DNA from: Tannerella sp.
GTDB taxonomy: Bacteria > Bacteroidota > Bacteroidia > Bacteroidales > Tannerellaceae
Reading direction: 5' to 3'
NCBI GenBank assembly: GCA_031285565.1
Contig: JAITVY010000058.1
Span: 1-64,000 of the forward strand
DNA: 64,000 nucleotides
Position 1 is the first letter of the stretch. Every line of letters begins with the position of its first letter. The notes beneath the pieces were generated by a model, which saw nothing but the letters and a program-made list of their open reading frames with translations, was not told the origin of the DNA and ran no database searches. Positions 36,489 through 45,405 of the stretch are shown in pieces. The position numbers and the translations under genes are program-made.

Positions 36489-39218
36489 ATGTCAAACAAA
36501 CTTCTTATTGCTTTATTACTTTCTATTGCATTTTCTGTATCAATAATACCACTTCAGGCACAAAACATACAGAATCCTGTACTGTCCGGAGTGGCAGATG
36601 CCGGAGTAATCAAATTTAACGGGAAATATTATATCGGTGGAGTGTTCACAAATGGTGATTTTTATATATCAAAAGATCTTACGAACTGGACAGGTCCCGT
36701 TCATGTAATTGATATGGACAATGAATGGACTGCCGGGACAGGTGCTAAAAATAACCAGATCCATGCAAACGATATGATTTACCTGAATGGTAAATTCCAC
36801 CTGTACTGGTCTGTCAATCACTGGGGAAAAGACAAACACATAGTACATATTGCACATGCAGAGTCTGATAGTATATTGGGTTCCTACCATGAACCCATAA
36901 AAGACACCTGGATGGATAACCGGATCGACCCCCATGTATTCAAAGACGATGACGGCAAACTCTATATGTATATGGTACGGTTTACCGACGGCAATACGAT
37001 TTGGGTTCGTCCGATGAAAGATCCTTACACTTTCGATGGACATCCTTTCTGTTTGTTTGCCTCGCTTCCGGGCACATGGGAAACGATAGACAACCGCGTT
37101 GCCGAAGGCCCATGGGTTATCAAATACAGAGGACGTTACTATATGATGTATAATGCAAACCATACCGGAACAGATTGGGGAAACTATCAACTGGGTGTAT
37201 CTGAAGCCGGTTCGCCGCTTTTATTTAATAACGGGAATAAATATCCCTACCCGCTCCTTTTGTCAAACCAAACCATCCTGGAAGAAAAATATGCAGATAT
37301 ACTGCGTATTGGAAACGGTTATGATCCTTATTTCAATTATTCCACAGAGCAGCCCCAGGCAAACTGGACAATGCCCGGATATGACGATTCTGCATGGCAG
37401 AAAGGGAAAGGCGGATTTGCATCCGAAGTCATTGCCGGCTCAACGACCCGCCATCAGGGATCCGAATGGAATGCGCAAAGCCTGTATATCCGGAAAGAAT
37501 TCGTAACGGATGCAAATACCAGAAACCTGGCTCTACGTTTATTACATGACGGTGATACACGAGTATATCTCAATGGGACAATCATCTATGATAAAAAAGG
37601 GGCAGACCATTGCATATACAATCTTTCACAGAAAGATAAAGCTCTTCTGAAAAATGGAAAAAACCTGTTGGCCATAGAAAGTGCGAAGGGCAGGAAAAAT
37701 TACCTGAACGTTGCCCTTTTTGATACGAAAAATGAGAAGGCAGACGATATCCTCTATTCGCCCGGGCAACCTAATATCGTCCGGGGACCAAACGGTTTCC
37801 AATGGTGGCTGGTCTATATGGCAAATAAAAACAGGGAACGGAGAAGCCAGTATATTAACCAAATCCATTTTCATAACAAGAAAATGTATGCCGATAATAT
37901 CAGTTCATCGAAAACGAATGGCTATTTTCCCGAACCGGCAAAAGCGACCTATGCAAATAACCGGGAACAAACACTTTCCGGGATTACACAATGGCTTTAT
38001 CCGCAAAAAGAACAAAGTGCAACCGCCTACTTATTCGAATCGGGTATAAAAACAAATACGAAAGCAGGTGTGATAGCATGGTGGCTGGATAATGAAAACT
38101 GGCTGAAAATTGGGTTGAATGCAGCAGACAACACCTGGTTTATGGAATTATGTGAGGGCAATGTTCTCAAACAACAGGCGTATCCTTTACCTGTAGATTT
38201 CAGGTTTGGCGTTTACCATTCGATCAGGGTTGAGAGGAATTATAATGATTTCACAATAAAAATTGATGGAATTCCTGCACCGGGAATACACTCCATTCAA
38301 ACACCGTTTGCCGGAAAAGGTATTCCGGGACTGTTTTCGGAAGCAGGTAACAATTCTTTTGAGGGAGTGACCTATACAATCGGATGGGATGAATATGATC
38401 AGCATATTTCAGCCTGGGGAAATTCACTTTCCAGGGAAAAAATGGCCGGAGAATACCTTGTTACAGACAATGGGCTTCATACGATTTCCGATGAATTCAA
38501 GGCATTTAAAGGGGACCTATTAACCCGGTATGAATTCACAACCCAGATTACCAACGAAGAGGGTAAAGGTAAAACCGGCGCTTATCCTGTCTATATTGAT
38601 AATAAAAATTATGTAAAAGTTGTATTTGATTATGATGCACAAAAAATCGGAGTGACACGGATAGCCAATGGGAAAAGTGTATTTTCTGAAAATTATAAAC
38701 CGGAGAACTGGAAAACACACTATGCAGACATAAAATATACTGATTTTATAGAAAAAGGATATACTTTTGATGTGCCGGTATGGATAGATGGTATCATGCT
38801 AAACCGCCAGGCATATGGTAACAATGACCTTTTTGTAGATGATATGTTTGAAAAAGTGTATGCTGAATATAAGCAGGACGGGAAGTGGCTTCCCGCACCG
38901 GTCAGTACAGTAAAAAACGCGGACAATCCTTTTTATAATGAAGCTATATTCTCACATCCTGTAAAAACCGCAGCTTTGCGGTTCACCAACAAAGATGCCG
39001 AGGATCAAAATCCTTATATTTATAAAATACGGATAAAAGAACTTTTTAAAGATTCTTATAACATCAGATGTGCAAAATCTGACAATCAACTCTTGTTATT
39101 CATTGATGGAGTGCAATTCTGTACTTTGCCTATCGACAATAATCCGGCACAGGTCGGTTTATTTTCCGAACAGGCAAACTCATCTTTTAACGGTATTTTA
39201 AGGTACCATACTCCATAA
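36489..39218 (+). CDS. Large multidomain GH43-family glycosidase
   Basis: This is an exported inverting glycosidase (909 residues; signal peptide ending PLQAQ). The first part is a five-bladed GH43 propeller with the expected triad: D37 (base, VADAGVIKFNGKYYIGG), D147 (IDPHVFKDDDGKLY) and E206 (acid, RVAEGPWVIKYRGRYYMMY). A galactose-binding-like sandwich is inserted near 275-395 (WNAQSLYIRKEFV, GDTRVYLNGTIIYD), and two laminin-G/GH43-accessory-like sandwiches follow (about 475-620 and 630-905, each with FRFGVYHSIRV- or YNIRCAKS-type strands). GH43 enzymes usually act on L-arabinofuranose, xylose or galactose. Multiple accessory domains suggest a branched polysaccharide. The neighbour downstream is a second, single-domain GH43 lipoprotein starting 15 bases later. 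Confidence 0.85.
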   Translation: MSNKLLIALLLSIAFSVSIIPLQAQNIQNPVLSGVADAGVIKFNGKYYIGGVFTNGDFYISKDLTNWTGPVHVIDMDNEWTAGTGAKNNQIHANDMIYLNGKFHLYWSVNHWGKDKHIVHIAHAESDSILGSYHEPIKDTWMDNRIDPHVFKDDDGKLYMYMVRFTDGNTIWVRPMKDPYTFDGHPFCLFASLPGTWETIDNRVAEGPWVIKYRGRYYMMYNANHTGTDWGNYQLGVSEAGSPLLFNNGNKYPYPLLLSNQTILEEKYADILRIGNGYDPYFNYSTEQPQANWTMPGYDDSAWQKGKGGFASEVIAGSTTRHQGSEWNAQSLYIRKEFVTDANTRNLALRLLHDGDTRVYLNGTIIYDKKGADHCIYNLSQKDKALLKNGKNLLAIESAKGRKNYLNVALFDTKNEKADDILYSPGQPNIVRGPNGFQWWLVYMANKNRERRSQYINQIHFHNKKMYADNISSSKTNGYFPEPAKATYANNREQTLSGITQWLYPQKEQSATAYLFESGIKTNTKAGVIAWWLDNENWLKIGLNAADNTWFMELCEGNVLKQQAYPLPVDFRFGVYHSIRVERNYNDFTIKIDGIPAPGIHSIQTPFAGKGIPGLFSEAGNNSFEGVTYTIGWDEYDQHISAWGNSLSREKMAGEYLVTDNGLHTISDEFKAFKGDLLTRYEFTTQITNEEGKGKTGAYPVYIDNKNYVKVVFDYDAQKIGVTRIANGKSVFSENYKPENWKTHYADIKYTDFIEKGYTFDVPVWIDGIMLNRQAYGNNDLFVDDMFEKVYAEYKQDGKWLPAPVSTVKNADNPFYNEAIFSHPVKTAALRFTNKDAEDQNPYIYKIRIKELFKDSYNIRCAKSDNQLLLFIDGVQFCTLPIDNNPAQVGLFSEQANSSFNGILRYHTP

Positions 39219-39233
39219 ACTAAAAAAATCAAT

Positions 39234-40187
39234 ATGAAGAAGTATATTTTTCTATTTCTCCCTATATTCGTCTTCCTCAGTTGTAAGCAGGCCGCGAATA
39301 TGGATAATAATACGGAAGTGACAGACCAACTGGTTCCTTTTGGGGATCCCTTTATAATGCTCTATGACAATATGTATTACGCATATGGAACCCATGCTGA
39401 TGACGGGATTGAAGTATATATGTCGCCAGACCTTCTCACATGGCAGAAAAGCGAACAACCGGCCCTGCATAAAAATGACACCTGGGCCGACCGCTGGTTT
39501 TGGGCACCCGAAGTATACTATGTGAATGATAAGTTTTACATGTATTTTTCAGCAGATGAACATATTTCAGTTGCCGTATCCGATTCACCTTTAGGCCCTT
39601 TCAGGCAAACAATCAAAAAACCGATGCTTGAAGGAGAAAAGGGTATTGATAACTCTTTATTCATCGATGAAGACGGTAAAGCATATCTTTATTTCGACCG
39701 TTTTAATGACGGATTGAATATTTGGGTTGCCGAACTGGAAGATGACCTGCAAACGATCAAAGAAAATACAATGCAGAAATGTATCCATGTCTCCCAGGAA
39801 TGGGAAGAAGTATGGCCGCGTGTAAATGAAGGCGCTTTTGTCTTAAAATATAAAGACAAGTATTACATGACCTATTCAGCCAACAGTTATGAAAGTCCGT
39901 TTTACGGAATCGGATATGCTACAGCAGATTCGCCTTTAGGTCCATGGACTAAATATGATAAAAATCCGATTTATCAAAAGCCTGACACCTTAGTCGGGAT
40001 CGGACATAGCGCCATGTTTACAGATAAGGAGGGCAAATTGAAAATTGTATTCCATGCCCATCATAACCGGGAAAACATCCATCCGCGCAATATGAATATT
40101 GCAGATGTATCATTCACTGATGATGAAGTGCCGGTAATGCAGATTACAGGCAAAATTCTTCGCCCGACTTTAAAGGATTCAAAATAA
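39234..40187 (+). CDS. Single-domain GH43 glycosidase lipoprotein
   Basis: This is a compact GH43 enzyme of 317 residues with lipobox FVFLSC (Cys17), so it is probably membrane-attached. The propeller carries the complete catalytic set: D38 in FGDPFIMLYDNMYYAYG (base), D139 in GIDNSLFIDEDGKAYLYF (pKa modulator) and E199 in RVNEGAFVLKYKDKYYMTY (acid). It lacks accessory domains. It starts 15 bases after the larger GH43 gene and 19 bases before the next gene, so it is clearly in one operon. Arabinofuranosidase or beta-galactosidase activity is most usual for such small GH43 proteins, but the subfamily cannot be fixed by eye. Confidence 0.88.
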   Translation: MKKYIFLFLPIFVFLSCKQAANMDNNTEVTDQLVPFGDPFIMLYDNMYYAYGTHADDGIEVYMSPDLLTWQKSEQPALHKNDTWADRWFWAPEVYYVNDKFYMYFSADEHISVAVSDSPLGPFRQTIKKPMLEGEKGIDNSLFIDEDGKAYLYFDRFNDGLNIWVAELEDDLQTIKENTMQKCIHVSQEWEEVWPRVNEGAFVLKYKDKYYMTYSANSYESPFYGIGYATADSPLGPWTKYDKNPIYQKPDTLVGIGHSAMFTDKEGKLKIVFHAHHNRENIHPRNMNIADVSFTDDEVPVMQITGKILRPTLKDSK

Positions 40188-40206
40188 TTATATAAAATAT
40201 TATCAC

Positions 40207-42219
40207 ATGAGAAAGTTATTTTTACCAGCCGTCTTGATATGCAGTTTATGCTTCCTGACGAATGCAGCAGAAAAACAATTATCGAGTAGTATATCTATTA
40301 AAGCGCCCGGGAATAAAGCAATTACCTATGCGTTGAAATCCGATAATAACGGAAACCTGACAGCTCAGGAAAAGCTGCCTTTAACAATTGAGCAGAAAAT
40401 AACCGAGACAGACGGACATACACGTATATCGGTGGCATTAACAGCACAGGAAACAGTGTATTATAACTTCGGACAGATTTATTCATTGCCGGAGATGCTG
40501 CATGACGATTGTGAGTTTTATATGCCGGGCTTCTGGTATCATCGTAATATGCGCTCGCCCAAAGAAGCGCCCTCTTTTCATACCAGCGACAGCTGGCAGG
40601 TAAGGGAAGACCGCCTGAGTACACCTCTCACCGGGGTTTATAATAATAAGACCGGGGATTATTATACGGTATTAAGAGAAGACAGGTTTGCTGATGAATG
40701 TTTGGCTCAACATACATCGGGAGAGATAATCCTCTCAGGTAAAACGTCCATTGGTTTTACCGGCTTCCGTAATATAGAAGGTAATTCTGCATTAGTGTTC
40801 GGTTTTCCTTATCATGAGGCTCCGAAGACTTATATCCGTAAGTTAACATTAATACCTCCCGCACAGGCTTTTGAGAAACTGGAAAAAGGAGAAAGGCGTC
40901 AGCTTACATGGGAAGTATGCAAAAGCAATGCAACAAACTACGCCGGCTTCGTAACGGATGTATGGAACTATTCTTTTGATAAACTCAGCCCGAAAACAGT
41001 CGATACAGGATATGACACCGGTAAAGCAAAAGAGGTGCTGTCAAATTTCTTTGTAGAAAGTTATGTGGATAAATATGATTTGAAATATTATTCAGGAGTA
41101 CATATGCGCACGGATGATTGTATGAGTACAGGTTCTGTTGAAGTTGGTTTTGTCGGCCGTGTATTATTGAATGCATTCAATGCACTGGAATATGGCGAAG
41201 CAAACAACCGTGCCAACCTGATTAAAAGCGCTAATGCGATTTTCGACAGCTATTTATTACACGGATTCACGCCGAATGGTTTCTTCCGCGAGTTTGTAGA
41301 TTATACCCACAACAACGAAACGGATATTTATAGTATTCGCCGCCAGTCTGAAGCGACATTTGCAGTTCTTAACTATCTGCAATATGAGAAATCAAAAGGC
41401 CGGAAACACCCGGAATGGGAAACGAAGACAAAACAGATCCTCGATAACTTTCTGAAAGTGCAAAAAGAAGATGGAAGTTTTCCCCGTAAATTCAAAGATA
41501 ATTTTGAGGTTGCAGATATCTCAGGCGGAAGCACCCCATCGGCAACATTGCCATTGACAATGGCTTATTCTTATTTCAAGAATAAAAACTACCTGGAAAG
41601 CGCTAAGAAAACAGCTGTATACCTGGAAAAAGAGCTCATTTCCAAATCCGATTATTTTTCGTCGACATTAGATGCTAACTGCGAAGATAAAGAATCATCG
41701 CTTTATGCTTCTACCGCACTATATTACCTCTCGTTTGTGACCAAAGGGAAAGAGCGGGAACATTATATTGATTTATGTAAAGAAGCGGCTTATTTTTGCC
41801 TGTCATGGTATTATATGTGGGACGTTCCTTTCGCACAGGGACAAATGCTGGGCGACGTAGGACTTAAATCGCGCGGCTGGGGAAACGTATCCGTAGAAAA
41901 CAATCATATTGATGTTTTCATCTTCGAATTTGCAACTATACTGGATTGGTTGGCAAAGGAACGTAATGAGCCTCGTTTCACCGGTTTTTCATCGGTAATC
42001 AAAACCTCCATGCTTCAGTTAATGCCGGTAAAAGGACACATGTTCGATATCGCCAAAACCGGCTACTATCCGGAAGTAGTACAACATACAAACTGGGATT
42101 ACGGCAAGAATGGAAAAGGTTTTTATAATGACATTTTTGCTCCGGGATGGACTGTTGCATCACTTTGGCAAATGTTATCTCCAGATCGCGTATCCGATTA
42201 TTTCAAGGCTGCGAAATAA
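40207..42219 (+). CDS. Exported alpha/alpha-barrel protein, probable unclassified glycosidase
   Basis: I do not recognise the family of this 670-residue exported protein (signal peptide ending LTNAA). Residues about 25-245 look like a beta-sandwich; about 270-665 is helix-rich with repeated SYLLHGF, AVLNYLQYE, TMAYSYFKNKNYLESAKKTAVYLEK and YASTALYYLSFVTKG, as in (alpha/alpha)6 six-hairpin glycosidases and lyases. Candidate acidic residues include those in MRTDDCMSTGSVEVGF and LDANCEDKESSLYA. It ends the PUL B operon. Its position after two GH43 genes implies a role on the same glycan, perhaps removing the next sugar, such as a uronic acid or an arabinose-type residue. Confidence 0.65.
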   Translation: MRKLFLPAVLICSLCFLTNAAEKQLSSSISIKAPGNKAITYALKSDNNGNLTAQEKLPLTIEQKITETDGHTRISVALTAQETVYYNFGQIYSLPEMLHDDCEFYMPGFWYHRNMRSPKEAPSFHTSDSWQVREDRLSTPLTGVYNNKTGDYYTVLREDRFADECLAQHTSGEIILSGKTSIGFTGFRNIEGNSALVFGFPYHEAPKTYIRKLTLIPPAQAFEKLEKGERRQLTWEVCKSNATNYAGFVTDVWNYSFDKLSPKTVDTGYDTGKAKEVLSNFFVESYVDKYDLKYYSGVHMRTDDCMSTGSVEVGFVGRVLLNAFNALEYGEANNRANLIKSANAIFDSYLLHGFTPNGFFREFVDYTHNNETDIYSIRRQSEATFAVLNYLQYEKSKGRKHPEWETKTKQILDNFLKVQKEDGSFPRKFKDNFEVADISGGSTPSATLPLTMAYSYFKNKNYLESAKKTAVYLEKELISKSDYFSSTLDANCEDKESSLYASTALYYLSFVTKGKEREHYIDLCKEAAYFCLSWYYMWDVPFAQGQMLGDVGLKSRGWGNVSVENNHIDVFIFEFATILDWLAKERNEPRFTGFSSVIKTSMLQLMPVKGHMFDIAKTGYYPEVVQHTNWDYGKNGKGFYNDIFAPGWTVASLWQMLSPDRVSDYFKAAK

Positions 42220-42235
42220 TCTCTAACCAGACAGA

Positions 42236-42273
42236 AGAGGAATGGCAAGCATATAAGCGATCGTCATTCCTCT
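42236..42273. terminator. Possible terminator between convergent operons
   Basis: AGAGGAATG (42236-42244) pairs with CATTCCTCT (42265-42273). It lies just after PUL B and before the end of the convergent regulator gene. No good T run follows, so the call is tentative. Confidence 0.35.
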
Positions 42274-42356
42274 CTTCGATCGTCATCGCATAAAAAACAT
42301 AGATTACATTGTGGATATGGCCGATTTTCAATTTACATGAGGACAGAATACTCAGA

Positions 42357-44870
42357 TTATGATATCAGTTCCGCCATTTTCTTCCCATAAGCATTTCCCG
42401 TTAATTGTTTATATTCAGTTATAAAAAGTAGATATTTACGCTTTGCTTCATCCTTTCTATTCAATTTAACCAACGAGTTTATAATGAAATACAATGCGTG
42501 TTCATTGGCCGGATCAATATTAAGAATACTTTCGCTTAACAAAACAGATATCTGGTATTTTTCACTTTTATAACTATTATCCGCTTCTAGCAAAAGAAAC
42601 GGCTCCAGTTCTTTTTCTACAGAAGCTTTAAAAGAATCAAAAAATTCATCATCTAATGATTTCAAAAACTTGCCGCGAGATACGATGTTTACAAACTCAG
42701 ACAAATCATCATCCGCATTTTTTTTGTTAATAATATCCAGGCAACGCATATAATCACAATAACATGTATCTTCTTTGAGAATCCGGTATCTGCCCTTATC
42801 ATAAACAAGGCTAAGTCCTTCCAGTTCACTGAGAATCTTTCGTAGATTATTCAATGTAACCCCTCTGGAATTTTTAACCTTATCTTCCAGTTTATCCGGC
42901 CATAACTGTTCGCTCAGGTCACGGGAAGTAATCCCGTTCTTCTGATTACTATTCAGAAGTATCAAAAGGAAAGCCTGCCTCAACTTCGCACTAAGCATAT
43001 AAGTTATATTTCTGTTCTTCCGGTCGAATACAGACAATTCGCCAAACAAATAAATGGAATTCGGTACAGAAATGTCCGACTGTGAATCAGATACTTTTAT
43101 TACCGAAATTTCAGAATCATCATTGATAACGTCCGGCATATCTACCCTACTTTTTTTTCTTCTGATACTCCTTACTATCAGAAACGCTGCGACTAATAGA
43201 AGAATGATCAACAGGCAAACGATAATATATTTAACCGGACCTTTACCGGATTTATAGTATAACAGATCATTTTGGGTTGCAGGCGGACACAGCAGGGAAT
43301 ATAATTTCATTCCGGATGCAATATCATCATTTTCAAACTCCTGTACAATACTGTACAATTCATTGGAGTGTTGATCAAAATACAGATTTGCATGTGTTGT
43401 TATTTTTTCCGAGACAATAGGCATTGAATCTCCCAGCATAAGAAAACTTCCGTCATCTATAGAAAAACGATACAACTTTAGCAATGAATGAGAAAAGTGT
43501 TCCGGATAACATAAGGCATAAAAGGTGCTATCGTCTGCAAGAACCATATTCCGTACAGGAACCATATTTTCTTTTTCCCAGGGTATTTCCCACATTTTCC
43601 GAACAACTCCGCTATCAAGGTCTACCGAATACAAGTCGTAATAATAGATTCTACCGACCGACTGATATCCTGATTCATTTCCCATCCCTCCGAACAGATA
43701 AAGTGTTTTCCCTGATGAGGAACATCCCATGGAAGAAAAATAGCGCGGTGTAATCCGGTCTCCACGTAATTCGAGGGTATCCCATTTATTCAGATCCAAT
43801 TTATACACATAAAGTTTGTCACTGTAAAGACCATTTCCAAATCCGCCGAATATAAAATAAGACCGGCTTTCCTGGTCAAAATGATTACTATGATGATGCA
43901 GTTGTATCGGTAGAACATCTGTAGAAAGTGCAGTCCATTGATAGGTATTAAGATCCAGATAAGAAATAGTTGTGCTTCCGGCAGATTCCACAGATACTTC
44001 ATAAACATAGATCCTGTTATTCTCCCTATCCAGAAAATTAGTACCCAAAAACATCTGCATCGGACATTTATTTGCATATCTTCGGGAAAGCGTTTCTTTT
44101 GTCCCGATGTTATAAATAATTATTGAATCCTCATTAAAATAATAAACATCTTCCGTATCCGGATTGAAATTTGAACCTGCTGTTTTCCCTGAAGAAAAAG
44201 AAGGTCCGAAAGCCCAGTAGTAAGCAGAGTTAATAAGCCATACCGGGTTATCAACATGTCCGGTAATTTTTTTATTGCAATCATGAACATCTTCGCCATC
44301 GCTCTCATTTAACGGAAAGAAAAAGTTTTTCCTGTTTTCATCATTAACTTTTAAATTCCGAAGTCCGTATGTAAGGATATCAATCACATGTTCACTCTTC
44401 CCGAAATGGATTACCGGCGACCATTGCTCTTCCAGATCCAGTCCTTTTGCTGTAAAACGTTCATCATTTATATAGAGTACGACTGAATCATTAATCAAAT
44501 CAAAATCAAGGCATAGCTGTAGCCAATGGCTTTCACTGATTAACATTTGTTTTACCGGCGCTTCTATCAATATATTTTTGCCTTCATGATTCAACGTAAA
44601 GACCAGTGATTCGCCGTTACCATCATACAATAAATTATATGTAGAATTGGTTTCTTCATTCATTATCCTCATGACATATCCGATGTTCCCTATAGGAGCA
44701 ATCTCGAAATCAATCTTCAAACGATTATCAAAAACCGGTTTTACATTATTAAAAACACAATACGTGGAACGGTCCTCAATCAAATAATCATTTCCTTTTA
44801 TCAGAAGTCCTTCAGAACGACATGTGACAGATATACATATATAAATCAAGACCAAACTAAACCGTAGCAT
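42357..44870 (-). CDS. Membrane-anchored Kelch/LamG sensor with SARP-like DNA-binding domain
   Basis: This is a one-component transmembrane transcription regulator. The start at 44870 gives a normal signal peptide (MLRFSLVLIYICISVTC); an upstream frame to 44984 adds only a poor leader. Counting from that 44984 frame, residues about 80-215 look like a LamG/concanavalin sandwich, and about 265-565 a Kelch-type propeller (FIFGGFGNG at 377, LYLFGGMGN at 428). Residues 585-605 are a strong membrane helix followed by RRKK. About 642-735 is an OmpR/SARP-type winged helix (FGELSVFDRKNRNI, EQLWPDK, NSRGVTLNNLRKIL), and about 740-870 is a BTAD-like tetratricopeptide module (ESILNIDPANEHALYFIINSLVKLNRKDEA). 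There is no kinase or receiver. It is divergent from the GH92 gene of PUL C and probably controls it. The sensed ligand is unknown. Confidence 0.85.
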   Translation of the reverse strand: MLRFSLVLIYICISVTCRSEGLLIKGNDYLIEDRSTYCVFNNVKPVFDNRLKIDFEIAPIGNIGYVMRIMNEETNSTYNLLYDGNGESLVFTLNHEGKNILIEAPVKQMLISESHWLQLCLDFDLINDSVVLYINDERFTAKGLDLEEQWSPVIHFGKSEHVIDILTYGLRNLKVNDENRKNFFFPLNESDGEDVHDCNKKITGHVDNPVWLINSAYYWAFGPSFSSGKTAGSNFNPDTEDVYYFNEDSIIIYNIGTKETLSRRYANKCPMQMFLGTNFLDRENNRIYVYEVSVESAGSTTISYLDLNTYQWTALSTDVLPIQLHHHSNHFDQESRSYFIFGGFGNGLYSDKLYVYKLDLNKWDTLELRGDRITPRYFSSMGCSSSGKTLYLFGGMGNESGYQSVGRIYYYDLYSVDLDSGVVRKMWEIPWEKENMVPVRNMVLADDSTFYALCYPEHFSHSLLKLYRFSIDDGSFLMLGDSMPIVSEKITTHANLYFDQHSNELYSIVQEFENDDIASGMKLYSLLCPPATQNDLLYYKSGKGPVKYIIVCLLIILLLVAAFLIVRSIRRKKSRVDMPDVINDDSEISVIKVSDSQSDISVPNSIYLFGELSVFDRKNRNITYMLSAKLRQAFLLILLNSNQKNGITSRDLSEQLWPDKLEDKVKNSRGVTLNNLRKILSELEGLSLVYDKGRYRILKEDTCYCDYMRCLDIINKKNADDDLSEFVNIVSRGKFLKSLDDEFFDSFKASVEKELEPFLLLEADNSYKSEKYQISVLLSESILNIDPANEHALYFIINSLVKLNRKDEAKRKYLLFITEYKQLTGNAYGKKMAELIS

Positions 44871-45405
44871 ATCTAAAATATTTTTTATGTTACAAATCCA
44901 AGTACATGACAAAAATTTAAAAGTCAGACCATCTATCAATAGTGCTTTCTCTCTTTTGTCCTGTTTCTTCATATTTGCATTCATAAAAAAATGACGTGGA
45001 CCTTACACGTTCGTAGAAGAGGCACTGGTATACCTGACAGATGAAACGAATAAGCCCACGCCAATACGGCATGAACATTACACATTCCACTCGTCTATCT
45101 TTTGAAAATTACCAGTTTTCTTCTACGAGAGTAATATGAATGTCATCGTTATATTATAAGTAACGCTTTACTTTTCTATTGTCTACAAAGATATAATTTT
45201 TTTTAGTCGTTAACTAAATAAAAAAAACAGAAAAACCACACTTTCATATTACTCTAAAAACCAGCCATGTTACATTTTAATACATTTTTCATCTAAGATT
45301 AATAAAAAAGAATAAAATTAACCTGAATTTAATCCTGATTTAACCCTAAAAATTAACCCTGACATATTCATTTTTGTAAAAATTTTACATTAATTCTAAA
45401 TACTC
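44871..45405. promoter_or_regulatory. Divergent control region of PUL C with inverted repeats
   Basis: This 535-bp gap separates the SARP-like regulator from the GH92 gene. It holds a long imperfect inverted repeat (44991-45146), listed separately, and a 13-bp exact inverted pair: AGAGTAATATGAA at 45128-45140 and TTCATATTACTCT at 45243-45255. A weak -7-like CATTTTTG lies at 45369-45376, before the GH92 start. These repeats are good candidates for the regulator's operators. Confidence 0.5.
44991..45146. repeat. Long imperfect inverted repeat
   Basis: The best arms are 45011-45030 (TCGTAGAAGAGGCACTGGTA) and 45110-45128, whose reverse complement is TCGTAGAAGAAAACTGGTA. Weaker pairing continues inward (GATGAAACGA with TCGTCTATC) and outward (ATGAC at 44991 with GTCAT at 45142). 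The whole 156-bp segment could fold into a cruciform or RNA hairpin. It may also be a small non-coding mobile element. Confidence 0.65.
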
